Shown: positions 1 through 6,242 of the stretch, one piece after another
Layout of the letters: each line of letters opens with the position of its first letter
Position numbering within the stretch: position 1 is the first letter of the stretch
Assembly (NCBI GenBank): GCA_937996535.1
Contig: CALKVF010000001.1
Location: 1 to 18,096, forward strand
Length of the DNA stretch: 18,096 nucleotides
Direction: 5' to 3'
Source: an uncultured Novosphingobium sp.
GTDB lineage: Bacteria; Pseudomonadota; Alphaproteobacteria; Sphingomonadales; Sphingomonadaceae
The notes under the pieces: generated by a model
Told to the model about the DNA's origin: nothing
What the model saw: only the letters and a program-made list of their open reading frames with translations
The model's database searches: none
Position numbers and translations under genes: made by a program

Positions 1-98
1 AGCGCGTGCAGGAACTGATCGAAACCCCGGTGGCGCTGGTCAGCACCTCGCCCGAGCGCGAAGACACGATCCTGGTGCGCGACCCCTTCGTGGACTAA
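1..98 (+). CDS. purA: Adenylosuccinate synthetase, C-terminal end (partial)
   Basis: Only the last 31 codons are present (reading frame from base 3), ending in TAA at 96-98. The translated tail contains STSPEREDTILVRDPF, which matches the conserved end of adenylosuccinate synthetase (the E. coli enzyme ends in a similar ...ILRDPF... tail). The family makes adenylosuccinate from IMP, aspartate and GTP in the cytoplasm, the first committed step to AMP. The active-site regions lie outside the window, so integrity cannot be judged. Identification rests on this short tail alone, which is distinctive but brief. Confidence 0.8.
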   Translation, partial: RVQELIETPVALVSTSPEREDTILVRDPFVD

Positions 99-116
99 GG
101 GTAATCCCATAAATTC

Positions 117-144
117 TTGACATGAGCACGTTATGTTCTACTCC
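117..144 (+). promoter_or_regulatory. Candidate promoter of the winged-helix regulator gene
   Basis: A perfect TTGACA -35 hexamer lies at 117-122. With a 16-base spacer the -10 would be TACTCC (139-144), a weak hexamer, placing the start of transcription near 151 and leaving a short leader that contains the AGGAG ribosome site (159-163). The -10 overlaps both the GTTC-N7-GTTC element and the inverted repeat, which would suit a repressed promoter. The -35 is clear; the -10 assignment is inference. Confidence 0.45.
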
Positions 145-149
145 TGTTC
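135..149 (+). promoter_or_regulatory. GTTC-N7-GTTC element, LexA-type (SOS) box candidate
   Basis: GTTC at 135-138 and GTTC at 146-149 are separated by exactly seven bases (TACTCCT). This direct repeat is the LexA box described for alphaproteobacteria such as Caulobacter, Rhodobacter and rhizobia. It sits over the presumed -10 of the downstream regulator gene, a location where LexA would block transcription. A four-plus-four-base match can occur by chance; the position relative to TTGACA raises the odds. Confidence 0.5.
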
Positions 150-163
150 GCAACGAACAGGAG
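141..163. repeat. Perfect 10-bp inverted repeat over promoter and ribosome site
   Basis: CTCCTGTTCG (141-150) and CGAACAGGAG (154-163) are exact reverse complements around the 3-base spacer CAA. As DNA this is a typical dimer operator spanning roughly -10 to +12. As RNA, if transcription began upstream, it would form a hairpin that buries the AGGAG Shine-Dalgarno sequence (159-163) of the next gene. The operator reading is preferred because the best promoter would start transcription inside the repeat. Confidence 0.75.
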
Positions 164-173
164 TCGGAACCCC

Positions 174-1136
174 ATGTCTACGGCCAATTTCGCCTATGCC
201 AGCTCTGCCAGCGATGCGGCGGGCATGGCGCTCAGGCTTTCGATCTTTGCTGACCGGGCGCGGCTGCGCGGCGAAATCGGCGATGACGCGGCGGGGGCGG
301 GCTTTGCGCTGGCCGAAGCGGGCGGGCTCGATTCCCTGATCGCCGGCGATGCCCGGCCGCTGGGCGATGTGGTTGTGGTTGATTGTCCGCGCGTCGATGC
401 CGCGCGGCTGGCTGCGCTGGCCCGGCTCGATCTGCGCGCGGCTCACACCGGCGCGCAGCTGGTGGTTTCAACCAGCCTTGATGCGCTTGATGCGGTGTTC
501 GGCTGCCTTGACCAGTCGGGCGCGCAAATCCTCGTCGATCCCACCCGGGCCGAACGGCTGATTGCGCTCGGCCGGGCGCTGGCCGCCGCGCCGGGGCAAG
601 GGGTGCGCGAACTGTCCGAGGAAGACCTGCTCGCGCTGGTTCGCCTGACCGAGCAGGTCACCCAGATCGCCCAGCGGCTCGACCGGTTCGATGGCGCGGA
701 CGGGGCGGTGTTCCGCTTCGATGGCCAGCGCGGCGGGGATGACCGTGACGAGGGGAGTGAGCGGCTGGTCCGCGCCACCCGCCCGGCGCTGCCCGATCCG
801 CGGCTGGTGCGCCGGATTATCCGCCAGCGCCAGCTGCGCGCGCGCTATTTCGAAGGCGATCTGTTCGCCGATCCGGCCTGGGACATGCTGCTCGATCTTG
901 CCGCGGCCCGGGCCGAACATCTGCGGGTTTCGGTGACCAGCCTGTGCATCGCCAGCGGGGTGCCGCCAACCACGGCGCTGCGCTGGATCGGGCAGATGGT
1001 CGATGCCGGGCTGCTGCAGCGGATTGACGATGAAACCGACCGCCGCCGCGCCTTCATCGCGCTGACCGACAAGGCCGCAGATGCGATCGCGCGCTATTTT
1101 GCCGACCTCGGCAGCGCCGCCGCGCGGTTGGTGTGA
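174..1136 (+). CDS. Winged-helix (MarR-like) transcription regulator with receiver-like N-terminus
   Basis: This 320-aa protein starts at ATG 174, ten bases after an AGGAG ribosome site. Residues about 236-308 form a winged-helix domain: a helix (WDMLLDLAAARAEHLRVSV), a recognition region (SGVPPTTALRWIGQMVDAGLL) and a wing followed by DRRRAFIALTDKA. Residues about 60-125 look like a degenerate response-regulator fold (GDVVVVDCP, then QLVVSTSLDAL, then ILVDPT), and 147-172 could be a coiled coil for dimerisation. I associate this combination with sphingomonads, where it is usually annotated only as a MarR or winged-helix protein. No ligand or target is known to me. It stands alone between purA and a secreted-protein gene, and its promoter contains a LexA-type box and an inverted repeat that could also be its own operator. 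The DNA-binding call is firm; the receiver-like reading is tentative. Confidence 0.8.
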   Translation: MSTANFAYASSASDAAGMALRLSIFADRARLRGEIGDDAAGAGFALAEAGGLDSLIAGDARPLGDVVVVDCPRVDAARLAALARLDLRAAHTGAQLVVSTSLDALDAVFGCLDQSGAQILVDPTRAERLIALGRALAAAPGQGVRELSEEDLLALVRLTEQVTQIAQRLDRFDGADGAVFRFDGQRGGDDRDEGSERLVRATRPALPDPRLVRRIIRQRQLRARYFEGDLFADPAWDMLLDLAAARAEHLRVSVTSLCIASGVPPTTALRWIGQMVDAGLLQRIDDETDRRRAFIALTDKAADAIARYFADLGSAAARLV

Positions 1137-1158
1137 CTGCGTAATACGGATTAACGCG

Positions 1159-1197
1159 TATATTGCTCGGAAGGAGTGGTTGGCCTTAATCCTGTAG
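1159..1197 (+). promoter_or_regulatory. Possible -10 and leader with distant Shine-Dalgarno and five-codon reading frame
   Basis: In the 70-base gap before the secreted-protein gene, TATATT (1159-1164) could be a -10 box, although no convincing -35 lies at the right distance. GGAAGGAG (1169-1176) is a strong Shine-Dalgarno sequence but lies about 30 bases before the ATG at 1207. It is followed by TTG (1180), then GCC TTA ATC CTG and TAG (1195-1197), a five-codon frame that ends nine bases before the ATG. ATACG (1144-1148) and CGTAT (1157-1161) form a short inverted repeat. Leader-peptide control is only a possibility. Confidence 0.25.
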
Positions 1198-1206
1198 CCG
1201 GGCACC

Positions 1207-3135
1207 ATGCGCGCGCTACGCTTGATTGTGGGGCTTTTGCTTGCCGTCCTGTCGGTCGCGGCCCTGCTTTCGCGCGCCGATGCGGTGCAGCGCAGCGCGC
1301 CGGGCTGGTGGGATCCCGACGGGGTCTCGGTCGGCAGCGATTGGCACTACCGCGTCGCGGTGACCTTGCCGGCCGCCAGCAGCGTCAATTCGACCGCCAA
1401 GGTCGATATCGATTTTGCAGCCCTGATGGTCCAGCTGGGCATTTCCGGCACGTTCGACGCCAATTCGGTGCGGGTGGTGCGCCCGGGCGGCGCGATCGCC
1501 GCCGTGCAGGAATACAACGACACGATCTATGCCGGGGTCACCGACAGCACGGCCACCCGCGGCGAAGTGCGCTGGATGGTAGAGGATGGCGGCACGCAGA
1601 CCTATTACGTCTATTTCGACATTACCGAAAACGGCGCCAAGAGCGCCAATCCGCAAACCCCGATCAACGGCAACTTTGAACACGCCGCCACCGGCACCGC
1701 GCTGCCTTCCGGCTGGGGCAGCGCGGTCAAAAGCAACGCGGCCTATGACATGCAGGTGCGCCCCTCCGAAACGGTCAGCGTGACCAGCGATGGCAACCCG
1801 CTGAATAATCCCTATTCGACCGATGGCACGGCCAAGACCGGCGGCTATTCGTATCTGCTCGGTGCACGCAGCAGCAACGAACCGTCAACCGGCGCCATGC
1901 AGTCCAATGCCACGGTGCTGACCCGCACGATCACGGTTCCTGCCACCAACTCTGGCAATCTCACGCTCAATTGGCGCGCCGAGGGGTGGGACACGGAAAA
2001 TTATGACAATCTGTTCGTCACCATCACCAGCGGCGGGGTCACCACCACGCTCGTCGGGTCTGCCCTGGCCAGCTATGCCACCTATCCCGACAGCCCCAAC
2101 GTCGGCGGCGGACAGGCCGGGTTGTTCGCCAGCGGTTTCGGCCAGTACAATGGCTATGATATGACCACCTCCGGCTTCCACCAGGCGGGGATGAGCGTGG
2201 CGCTGCATTCCGAGCGCTGGTGGAGCCGGACTTACGCCCTCAGCGCCTTTGCCGGGCAGACCGTAACGCTCACCATCGGCACCAACCACACCGAAAAATA
2301 TCGCAGCTGGTTCCACATCGACGATATCGAGTGGTCGGTGGTCACCGGCACGCTGGGCAGCCCGCAGGGCTTCGGCGTGGCAGTGACCGCGCCGATGGGC
2401 TCGCTCGCGCCGGGGCAGACGGTGCGGGTGATGGCGTCGCTCGATGCCAAACCGACCGGGGCCGGCAATCCGGTGCTCGCCGATGTCTATTATCCCGGCG
2501 GCACACCCTATGCGCTGGGCTTTCCGCTCTACAACGATGGCCTCCACGGCGATGGCGCGGCCAATGATGCGATCTGGGCCAGCGATGCCTCGACCCTGCC
2601 GCTCAATTCGCCGAGCAGTTCGGGCTGGCTGGTGCGGATCTATGCCCGCGATGCCAGCACCAGCACGCAAGGCGCGAGCTTCAATGGGCTGGTCCATCTC
2701 AATGGCCAGCCAACAGCCTTGGCCATGGCCAACTGGTGGACCATCGACGAATTGGTCTTTTCGATCGATGCGGCGATAATCGGGGTGACCAAGACACTTG
2801 CGGTGGTGTCGGACGGGGTCAATGCCAGCAATCCCAAGGCCATTCCCGGCGCGGTGCTGCGCTACTGCGTGGTGATCGGCAACACCGGCACGGCCACGGC
2901 CGGCACCGTGGTGGCCACCGACACCCTGCCATCGACGCTGAGCTATGTCGCAGGCTCAATGCTCAGCGGCAGCGACTGCGCCTCTGCCGCCACGGTTGAA
3001 GACGATGACGCCAGCGGCAGCGATGAAACCGATCCGGTCGGCGCATCGTGGTCTGGCGGCACGGTGATCGTGGTGCGCGCCAGCCTGCCCACCGCGAACA
3101 GTTTTGCGGTGACCTACCGCGCGGTCGTGAATTAG
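1207..3135 (+). CDS. Secreted mosaic protein with DUF2341-like, jelly-roll and DUF11-type domains
   Basis: This 642-aa protein has a Sec signal peptide: MRALR, a hydrophobic stretch of about 18 residues, then a likely cut after ADA near residue 26. Residues about 45-150 (WHYRVAVTLP up to TYYVYFD) resemble the DUF2341 type found in surface proteins. Residues about 157-376 look like a beta-sandwich. Residues about 380-460 contain FPLYNDGLHGDGAANDAIW, the acidic DG..GDG.AND pattern seen in choice-of-anchor and calcium-stabilised extracellular domains. The last 100 residues (VTKTLAVVSDG, IPGAVLRYCVVIGNTGTATA, ATDTLPSTLSYVAGS) are a DUF11 repeat. No membrane anchor, sorting signal or catalytic motif is visible at the C-terminus. 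Threonine and serine are abundant, as is usual for secreted adhesin-like proteins. ATG 1207 is the only in-frame start after the stop at 1195, but its ribosome site is poor. Function unknown; adhesion or matrix is a guess. Confidence 0.75.
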   Translation: MRALRLIVGLLLAVLSVAALLSRADAVQRSAPGWWDPDGVSVGSDWHYRVAVTLPAASSVNSTAKVDIDFAALMVQLGISGTFDANSVRVVRPGGAIAAVQEYNDTIYAGVTDSTATRGEVRWMVEDGGTQTYYVYFDITENGAKSANPQTPINGNFEHAATGTALPSGWGSAVKSNAAYDMQVRPSETVSVTSDGNPLNNPYSTDGTAKTGGYSYLLGARSSNEPSTGAMQSNATVLTRTITVPATNSGNLTLNWRAEGWDTENYDNLFVTITSGGVTTTLVGSALASYATYPDSPNVGGGQAGLFASGFGQYNGYDMTTSGFHQAGMSVALHSERWWSRTYALSAFAGQTVTLTIGTNHTEKYRSWFHIDDIEWSVVTGTLGSPQGFGVAVTAPMGSLAPGQTVRVMASLDAKPTGAGNPVLADVYYPGGTPYALGFPLYNDGLHGDGAANDAIWASDASTLPLNSPSSSGWLVRIYARDASTSTQGASFNGLVHLNGQPTALAMANWWTIDELVFSIDAAIIGVTKTLAVVSDGVNASNPKAIPGAVLRYCVVIGNTGTATAGTVVATDTLPSTLSYVAGSMLSGSDCASAATVEDDDASGSDETDPVGASWSGGTVIVVRASLPTANSFAVTYRAVVN

Positions 3136-3156
3136 CGGGTGCGTGAATTAGGGCGA

Positions 3157-3184
3157 TTGACGCGCCGCGCCGCACGGCTAAAAG
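3157..3184 (+). promoter_or_regulatory. Candidate promoter of tRNA-Val
   Basis: TTGACG (3157-3162) and TAAAAG (3179-3184) are separated by 16 bases and lie 17 bases before the mature 5' end of the tRNA, which would give a leader of about ten bases. GCCGCGC (3164-3170) and GCGCGGC (3184-3190) in the same stretch are complementary and could instead act as a weak terminator for the secreted-protein gene, but no T-run follows. Confidence 0.35.
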
Positions 3185-3200
3185 CGCGGCTTCCCCGTTG

Positions 3201-3276
3201 GGGCGCTTAGCTCAGTTGGTAGAGCATCTCGTTTACACCGAGAGGGTCGGCGGTTCGAGCCCGTCAGCGCCCACCA
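3201..3276 (+). tRNA. tRNA-Val (anticodon TAC)
   Basis: The 76-base gene folds into a full cloverleaf. The acceptor stem is GGGCGCT (3201-3207) with AGCGCCC (3266-3272). The D arm is GCTC/GAGC around AGTTGGTA. The anticodon stem is TCTCG (3227-3231) with CGAGA (3239-3243), holding the loop TTTACAC, so the anticodon is TAC (3234-3236), reading GUA and probably other valine codons. The T arm is GGCGG/CCGTC around TTCGAGC, with one G-U pair. The discriminator is A (3273) and the CCA end (3274-3276) is encoded. No T-rich terminator follows; a weak CAAGG/CCTTG hairpin lies at 3284-3299. No integrase gene or repeated 3' end is seen nearby. Confidence 0.97.
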
Positions 3277-3342
3277 CGTTTCTCAAGGCGCAGTCCTTGG
3301 ACGCCGGGTGGTCACTATGCTGGACAGATCCGGAAAGTTGCG

Positions 3343-3373
3343 TAGACTGCCGCCAAGTCGCACATATCTGCGA
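3343..3373 (+). promoter_or_regulatory. Possible promoter and operator of the TetR-type gene
   Basis: TAGACT (3343-3348) and TATCTG (3365-3370), 16 bases apart, are a modest match to a housekeeping promoter. The inverted repeat TCGCA (3358-3362) and TGCGA (3369-3373), with a 6-base spacer, covers the presumed -10 and lies about 30 bases before the TetR-type start codon. TetR proteins commonly repress themselves from such sites. The arms are only 5 bp, so this is weak evidence. Confidence 0.3.
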
Positions 3374-3403
3374 TCGTCTCAGCAGAATTATTTCACGAAC
3401 ACC

Positions 3404-4003
3404 ATGGCCAAAAAAATCCACCCAACCCGCCTGCGCCTGCTGCAAACGGCTTGCGAGCTGATCGAGAAGCATGCCGCCGACGACATCACCGTCGAAATGG
3501 TGCTCAAGGAATCCGGCGTGGTGCGCGGATCGCTTTATCATCACTTTGAGGATTTCGGCGATCTCATCGAAACCGCGCTGGCCGAACTGTTCGCCGCGAG
3601 CGTCGATTCGAGCGCCGCGATCATCGCCGAACATCTGCGCACAGCCGGCGACCGTGAGGCGTTCTTCACCGGGTTTCGCGCAATTCTGGATGAATCGCAG
3701 TCGGAGGCCCGGCGCCGCTTCCGCTTTCGCCGCGCGCGGCTCTTGGCGCTGGCCGAGCATCGCCCCCGGCTGATGAAGCGGATTGCGGCCGAACAGGCGC
3801 GCCTCACCGCCGCGTTCACCGACATGTTCGTGCTGTGTCAGGAGCGCGGCTGGTTCAACACCGACTTCGATCCCAAGGCGGCAGCGGCCTTCATCCAGGC
3901 CTATACCTTCGGCAAGCTGATCGACGAAGTATCCGCCGATCCGTCTGACCCCGAGGCCTGGGGCGACCTGGTGCTCAAGATCTTCCTCAAGGTATTTTGC
4001 TGA
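3404..4003 (+). CDS. TetR/AcrR-family transcription regulator
   Basis: The 199-aa protein has the usual TetR length and layout. Residues about 10-60 are the DNA-binding part, with ITVEMVLKESGVVRGSLYHHFEDFGDLIETAL, whose SLYHHF segment is the family's recognition helix and the start of helix 4. The rest is a helical ligand-binding and dimerisation domain, rich in arginine around residues 105-115 (SEARRRFRFRRARLLAL). The frame is open upstream to 3308, but ATG 3404 (MAKKIHPTRL) puts the helix-turn-helix at the normal distance from the N-terminus. No strong Shine-Dalgarno sequence precedes it. No obvious partner gene is adjacent: tRNA-Val lies upstream and a convergent thioredoxin-like gene downstream. 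The ligand and targets cannot be inferred. Confidence 0.85.
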   Translation: MAKKIHPTRLRLLQTACELIEKHAADDITVEMVLKESGVVRGSLYHHFEDFGDLIETALAELFAASVDSSAAIIAEHLRTAGDREAFFTGFRAILDESQSEARRRFRFRRARLLALAEHRPRLMKRIAAEQARLTAAFTDMFVLCQERGWFNTDFDPKAAAAFIQAYTFGKLIDEVSADPSDPEAWGDLVLKIFLKVFC

Positions 4004-4008
4004 TCCGC

Positions 4009-4025
4009 GCGGCCCTGGGGGCCGC
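4009..4025. terminator. Short hairpin between convergent genes, possible bidirectional terminator
   Basis: GCGGCCC (4009-4015) and GGGCCGC (4019-4025) pair perfectly over a 3-base loop TGG, filling the gap between the TetR-type stop (4001-4003) and the thioredoxin-like stop (4026-4028). The position is right for a shared terminator, but neither strand has the T-run of a typical intrinsic terminator. Confidence 0.45.
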
Positions 4026-4589
4026 TCAGTTCGCTTCGGCCAGCAGCTTGGCGGTATCGGCGCTGGTCCAGTCGTGCGCCCCGGTCAGCCGCCAGACTTC
4101 GCGGCCCTGCGCATCGTAATAGATCGTCGTCGGCAGGGTCTGCACGTTGTAGTGCATGGCAAGCTCGCCCTCCGGGTCGAGCCAGGGTTCAAGCTTGGTG
4201 ACGCCGCGGGTTTTGAGGAACGGGGCGACCGCTTCGGGCTTGCCCATGTCCTGGTTTACCGTCAGCACCTTGAGGCTCGCCGCGCTCTGGCCGGCGAGCT
4301 GATCGAGCGCGGGCAGTTCGGCCACGCAGGGGGCGCACCAAGTGGCCCAGAGGTTGATCAGCAGCGGCTTGCCCTTGAGGCTGGCCAGCCGCAGATCCTT
4401 GCCCGCCGGATCCTTGAGCACGAAATCGGGCAGCTGGCTGCCCTTGTGGCTGCGGTCAAACGTGCCCACGGCCACTTCGCCGCCTTGCGAAGCTGCAGGT
4501 TGCGCCTTCTGCCCGCTTTCCCTATCGCACCCCGCAATCAGCACGGCACAGCCAAGGACAAGCGCATTGAGCGAGCGGGACGACAACAA
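4026..4589 (-). CDS. TlpA-type thioredoxin-fold lipoprotein
   Basis: The protein (187 aa from TTG 4589) has a short lipoprotein signal ending in LIAGC, with the lipidated cysteine at residue 21, a TlpA/ResA-like domain (LPDFVLKDPAGKDLRLASLKGKPLLINLW), the redox motif WCAPC (Cys85 and Cys88) and the cis-proline loop TLPTT. Such proteins act outside the inner membrane as thiol-disulfide reductases, often in cytochrome maturation or oxidative defence; the partner here is unknown. No ATG start is possible: the in-frame stop lies just upstream, and the candidates are TTG at 4601, 4589 or 4586. GGAG (4599-4596) lies six bases before TTG 4589, so that start, or the adjoining TTG 4586, is preferred. 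It runs divergent from argH with only 16 bp between start codons. Confidence 0.85.
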   Translation of the reverse strand: MLSSRSLNALVLGCAVLIAGCDRESGQKAQPAASQGGEVAVGTFDRSHKGSQLPDFVLKDPAGKDLRLASLKGKPLLINLWATWCAPCVAELPALDQLAGQSAASLKVLTVNQDMGKPEAVAPFLKTRGVTKLEPWLDPEGELAMHYNVQTLPTTIYYDAQGREVWRLTGAHDWTSADTAKLLAEAN

Positions 4590-4605
4590 GGGCGGCTCCA
4601 ATCAG

Positions 4606-5979
4606 ATGTGGGGCGGACGGTTCGAAGGTGGACCGTCGGCAATCATGCGCGAGATAAATGCCTCGATCCCCTTCGACAAGGCACTCTGGCGGCAGGACAT
4701 CACCGCGTCGAAGGCGCACGTCGCGATGCTGGCCAAGCAGGGCATCGTTTCTCCCGAGGATGCGGCGACGATTGCAGGCGGGCTCGATCAGGTCGCGGCT
4801 GAGTATGAAGTGAGTGGGGTTCCCGAAAACTGGGATCTCGAAGACATCCACATGACCACCGAAAGCCGCCTGGCCGAACTGATCGGTCCGGCTGCCGGGC
4901 GCCTGCACACCGCGCGCAGCCGCAACGATCAGGTGGCCACCGATTTCCGCCTGTGGGTGCGCGAGGCCTGCGAAGCCGCCGATGCCGGGCTGGCCGCGTT
5001 GCAGATCGCGCTGGTGATGCGTGCCGACGAACACGCCGACAGCATCATGCCGGGTTTCACCCACCTGCAGACCGCGCAGCCGGTGACGCTGGGCCACCAC
5101 CTGATGGCCTATTACGAAATGACCGCGCGCGATCGCTCGCGCTTTGCCGATGCGCGGGCGCGGATGAACCAGTCGCCGCTGGGCGCCGCGGCGCTGGCCG
5201 GCACCGGCTTCCCGATCGACCGCCACGCCACGGCTGCCGCGCTGGGCTTTGCCGCGCCGACCCGCAACAGCCTCGATTCGGTGTCGGACCGCGATTTCGC
5301 GCTCGATTACCTGATGAGCGCCGCGCAGACCGCGCTGCACCTCTCACGACTGGCCGAGGAATTCATCATCTGGGCGAGCCAGCCCTTCGGCTTCGTTGCG
5401 CTGCCGGACAGCCTGTCGACCGGCAGCTCGATCATGCCGCAGAAGAAGAACCCCGATGCCGCCGAACTGGTGCGCGGCCATGCCGGGCGGATCGCGGGCT
5501 GCCTGACCAGCCTGATGATCACCATGAAGGGCCTGCCGCTGGCCTATTCGAAGGACATGCAGGACGACAAGCCGCCGGTGTTCGAAGCCGCCGGCCTGCT
5601 GACCCTGTGCATTGCGGCGATGACCGGGATGGTCGAGGCGACCAAGTTCCGCACCGAGCGGATGCGCGCAGCGGCGGAACTGGGCTATGCCACAGCGACC
5701 GATCTGGCCGACTGGCTGGTGCGTCAGGCCAACATCCCGTTCCGCGAAGCCCACCACATTACTGGCGCGGCGGTGAAGCTGGCCGAAAGCCTGGGCGTGG
5801 CGCTCGATCAGTTGCCGCTGGCCGACCTTCAGGCGATCGATGCGCGGATCGATGACCGCGTCTATGCCGCGCTCTCGGTCGAAGCTTCGGTCGCGGCGCG
5901 CGCCAGCTATGGCGGAACCGCGCCGCAGCAGGTAAGGGCGCGGGTGGCCGAAGCGCGCACGGCGCTCGGTCTGGAGTGA
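4606..5979 (+). CDS. argH: Argininosuccinate lyase
   Basis: The 457-aa protein has exactly the family's usual length and begins with the hallmark MWGGRF. ArgH splits argininosuccinate into arginine and fumarate, the last step of arginine synthesis in the cytoplasm. Visible motifs are HTARSRNDQVATD (residues 101-113), GFTHLQTAQP with the catalytic Thr152/His153, and the fumarase-superfamily signature GSSIMPQKKNPD (residues 273-284), whose mobile loop carries the catalytic serine. The frame is open upstream to 4342 because it shadows the minus-strand thioredoxin-like gene; ATG 4606 is chosen because MWGGRF is the conserved N-terminus. Its ribosome site (AAGGGCGG, 4588-4595) and any promoter must lie inside the divergent gene. 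The stop (5977-5979) is eight bases before lptM, suggesting cotranscription. Confidence 0.97.
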   Translation: MWGGRFEGGPSAIMREINASIPFDKALWRQDITASKAHVAMLAKQGIVSPEDAATIAGGLDQVAAEYEVSGVPENWDLEDIHMTTESRLAELIGPAAGRLHTARSRNDQVATDFRLWVREACEAADAGLAALQIALVMRADEHADSIMPGFTHLQTAQPVTLGHHLMAYYEMTARDRSRFADARARMNQSPLGAAALAGTGFPIDRHATAAALGFAAPTRNSLDSVSDRDFALDYLMSAAQTALHLSRLAEEFIIWASQPFGFVALPDSLSTGSSIMPQKKNPDAAELVRGHAGRIAGCLTSLMITMKGLPLAYSKDMQDDKPPVFEAAGLLTLCIAAMTGMVEATKFRTERMRAAAELGYATATDLADWLVRQANIPFREAHHITGAAVKLAESLGVALDQLPLADLQAIDARIDDRVYAALSVEASVAARASYGGTAPQQVRARVAEARTALGLE

Positions 5980-5987
5980 TTCGCCTC

Positions 5988-6230
5988 ATGCGCCGTCTTG
6001 CCGTCTCTGCCGTGGTTGTCGTGGCTCTTGCCGCCTGCGGGCAGCGGGCCGACCTCAAACCGCGCGCCGGCAAGTCGCTGCCTGCCGCGCCCTATGGCCG
6101 CGAAGATCAGCCCAGCGCAGAAGCCTTGATGAAACCCACGCCGCAAGCTGCGCCGGAACGCAGCGTCGAACTGCGAAAACGTTCGGAAGAACGCACGCAA
6201 GACCCGTTCGACCTGCCCCCTTCCGAATAA
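5988..6230 (+). CDS. lptM: LptM-type small outer-membrane lipoprotein
   Basis: This 80-aa protein has a lipoprotein signal (MRRLAVSAVVVVALAAC, lipidated Cys17) followed by GQRADLKP, which fits the short LptM/YifL family pattern of Cys-Gly then a hydrophilic, proline-rich tail. In E. coli, LptM binds the LPS translocon LptD/LptE and helps LptD form its disulfides. The gene lies between argH and lysA. ATG 5988 is preferred, with GGAG at 5973-5976 inside the argH end; a GTG at 5976 overlapping the argH stop is possible but would lengthen the signal by four residues. The tail (residues 40-80) is charged and low in complexity. The family call rests on the small size, lipobox and context, so a generic lipoprotein is the alternative. 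Confidence 0.72.
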   Translation: MRRLAVSAVVVVALAACGQRADLKPRAGKSLPAAPYGREDQPSAEALMKPTPQAAPERSVELRKRSEERTQDPFDLPPSE

Positions 6231-6242
6231 GAGATTCATCCC

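Noticed and set aside
1176..1679. 167-aa frame beginning with GTG directly after the strong Shine-Dalgarno sequence
   Set aside because: It is a shifted frame of the secreted-protein gene, rich in Arg, Gly and His with no recognisable domain, the mark of a high-GC shadow frame.
3201..3276. tRNA-Val as an integration site of a genomic island
   Set aside because: No integrase, direct repeat of the tRNA 3' end or change in base composition is seen on either side.
3284..3299. Hairpin CAAGG/CCTTG as terminator of the tRNA gene
   Set aside because: Only five base pairs and no T-run follows.
3308..3403. 32-codon N-terminal extension of the TetR-type regulator
   Set aside because: It would put an unusual basic tail before the helix-turn-helix, and it covers the promoter-like sequence and inverted repeat; ATG 3404 fits the family length.
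4342..4605. N-terminal extension of argH by 88 codons
   Set aside because: The extension is the antisense of the thioredoxin-like lipoprotein gene, and MWGGRF at 4606 is the conserved ArgH N-terminus.
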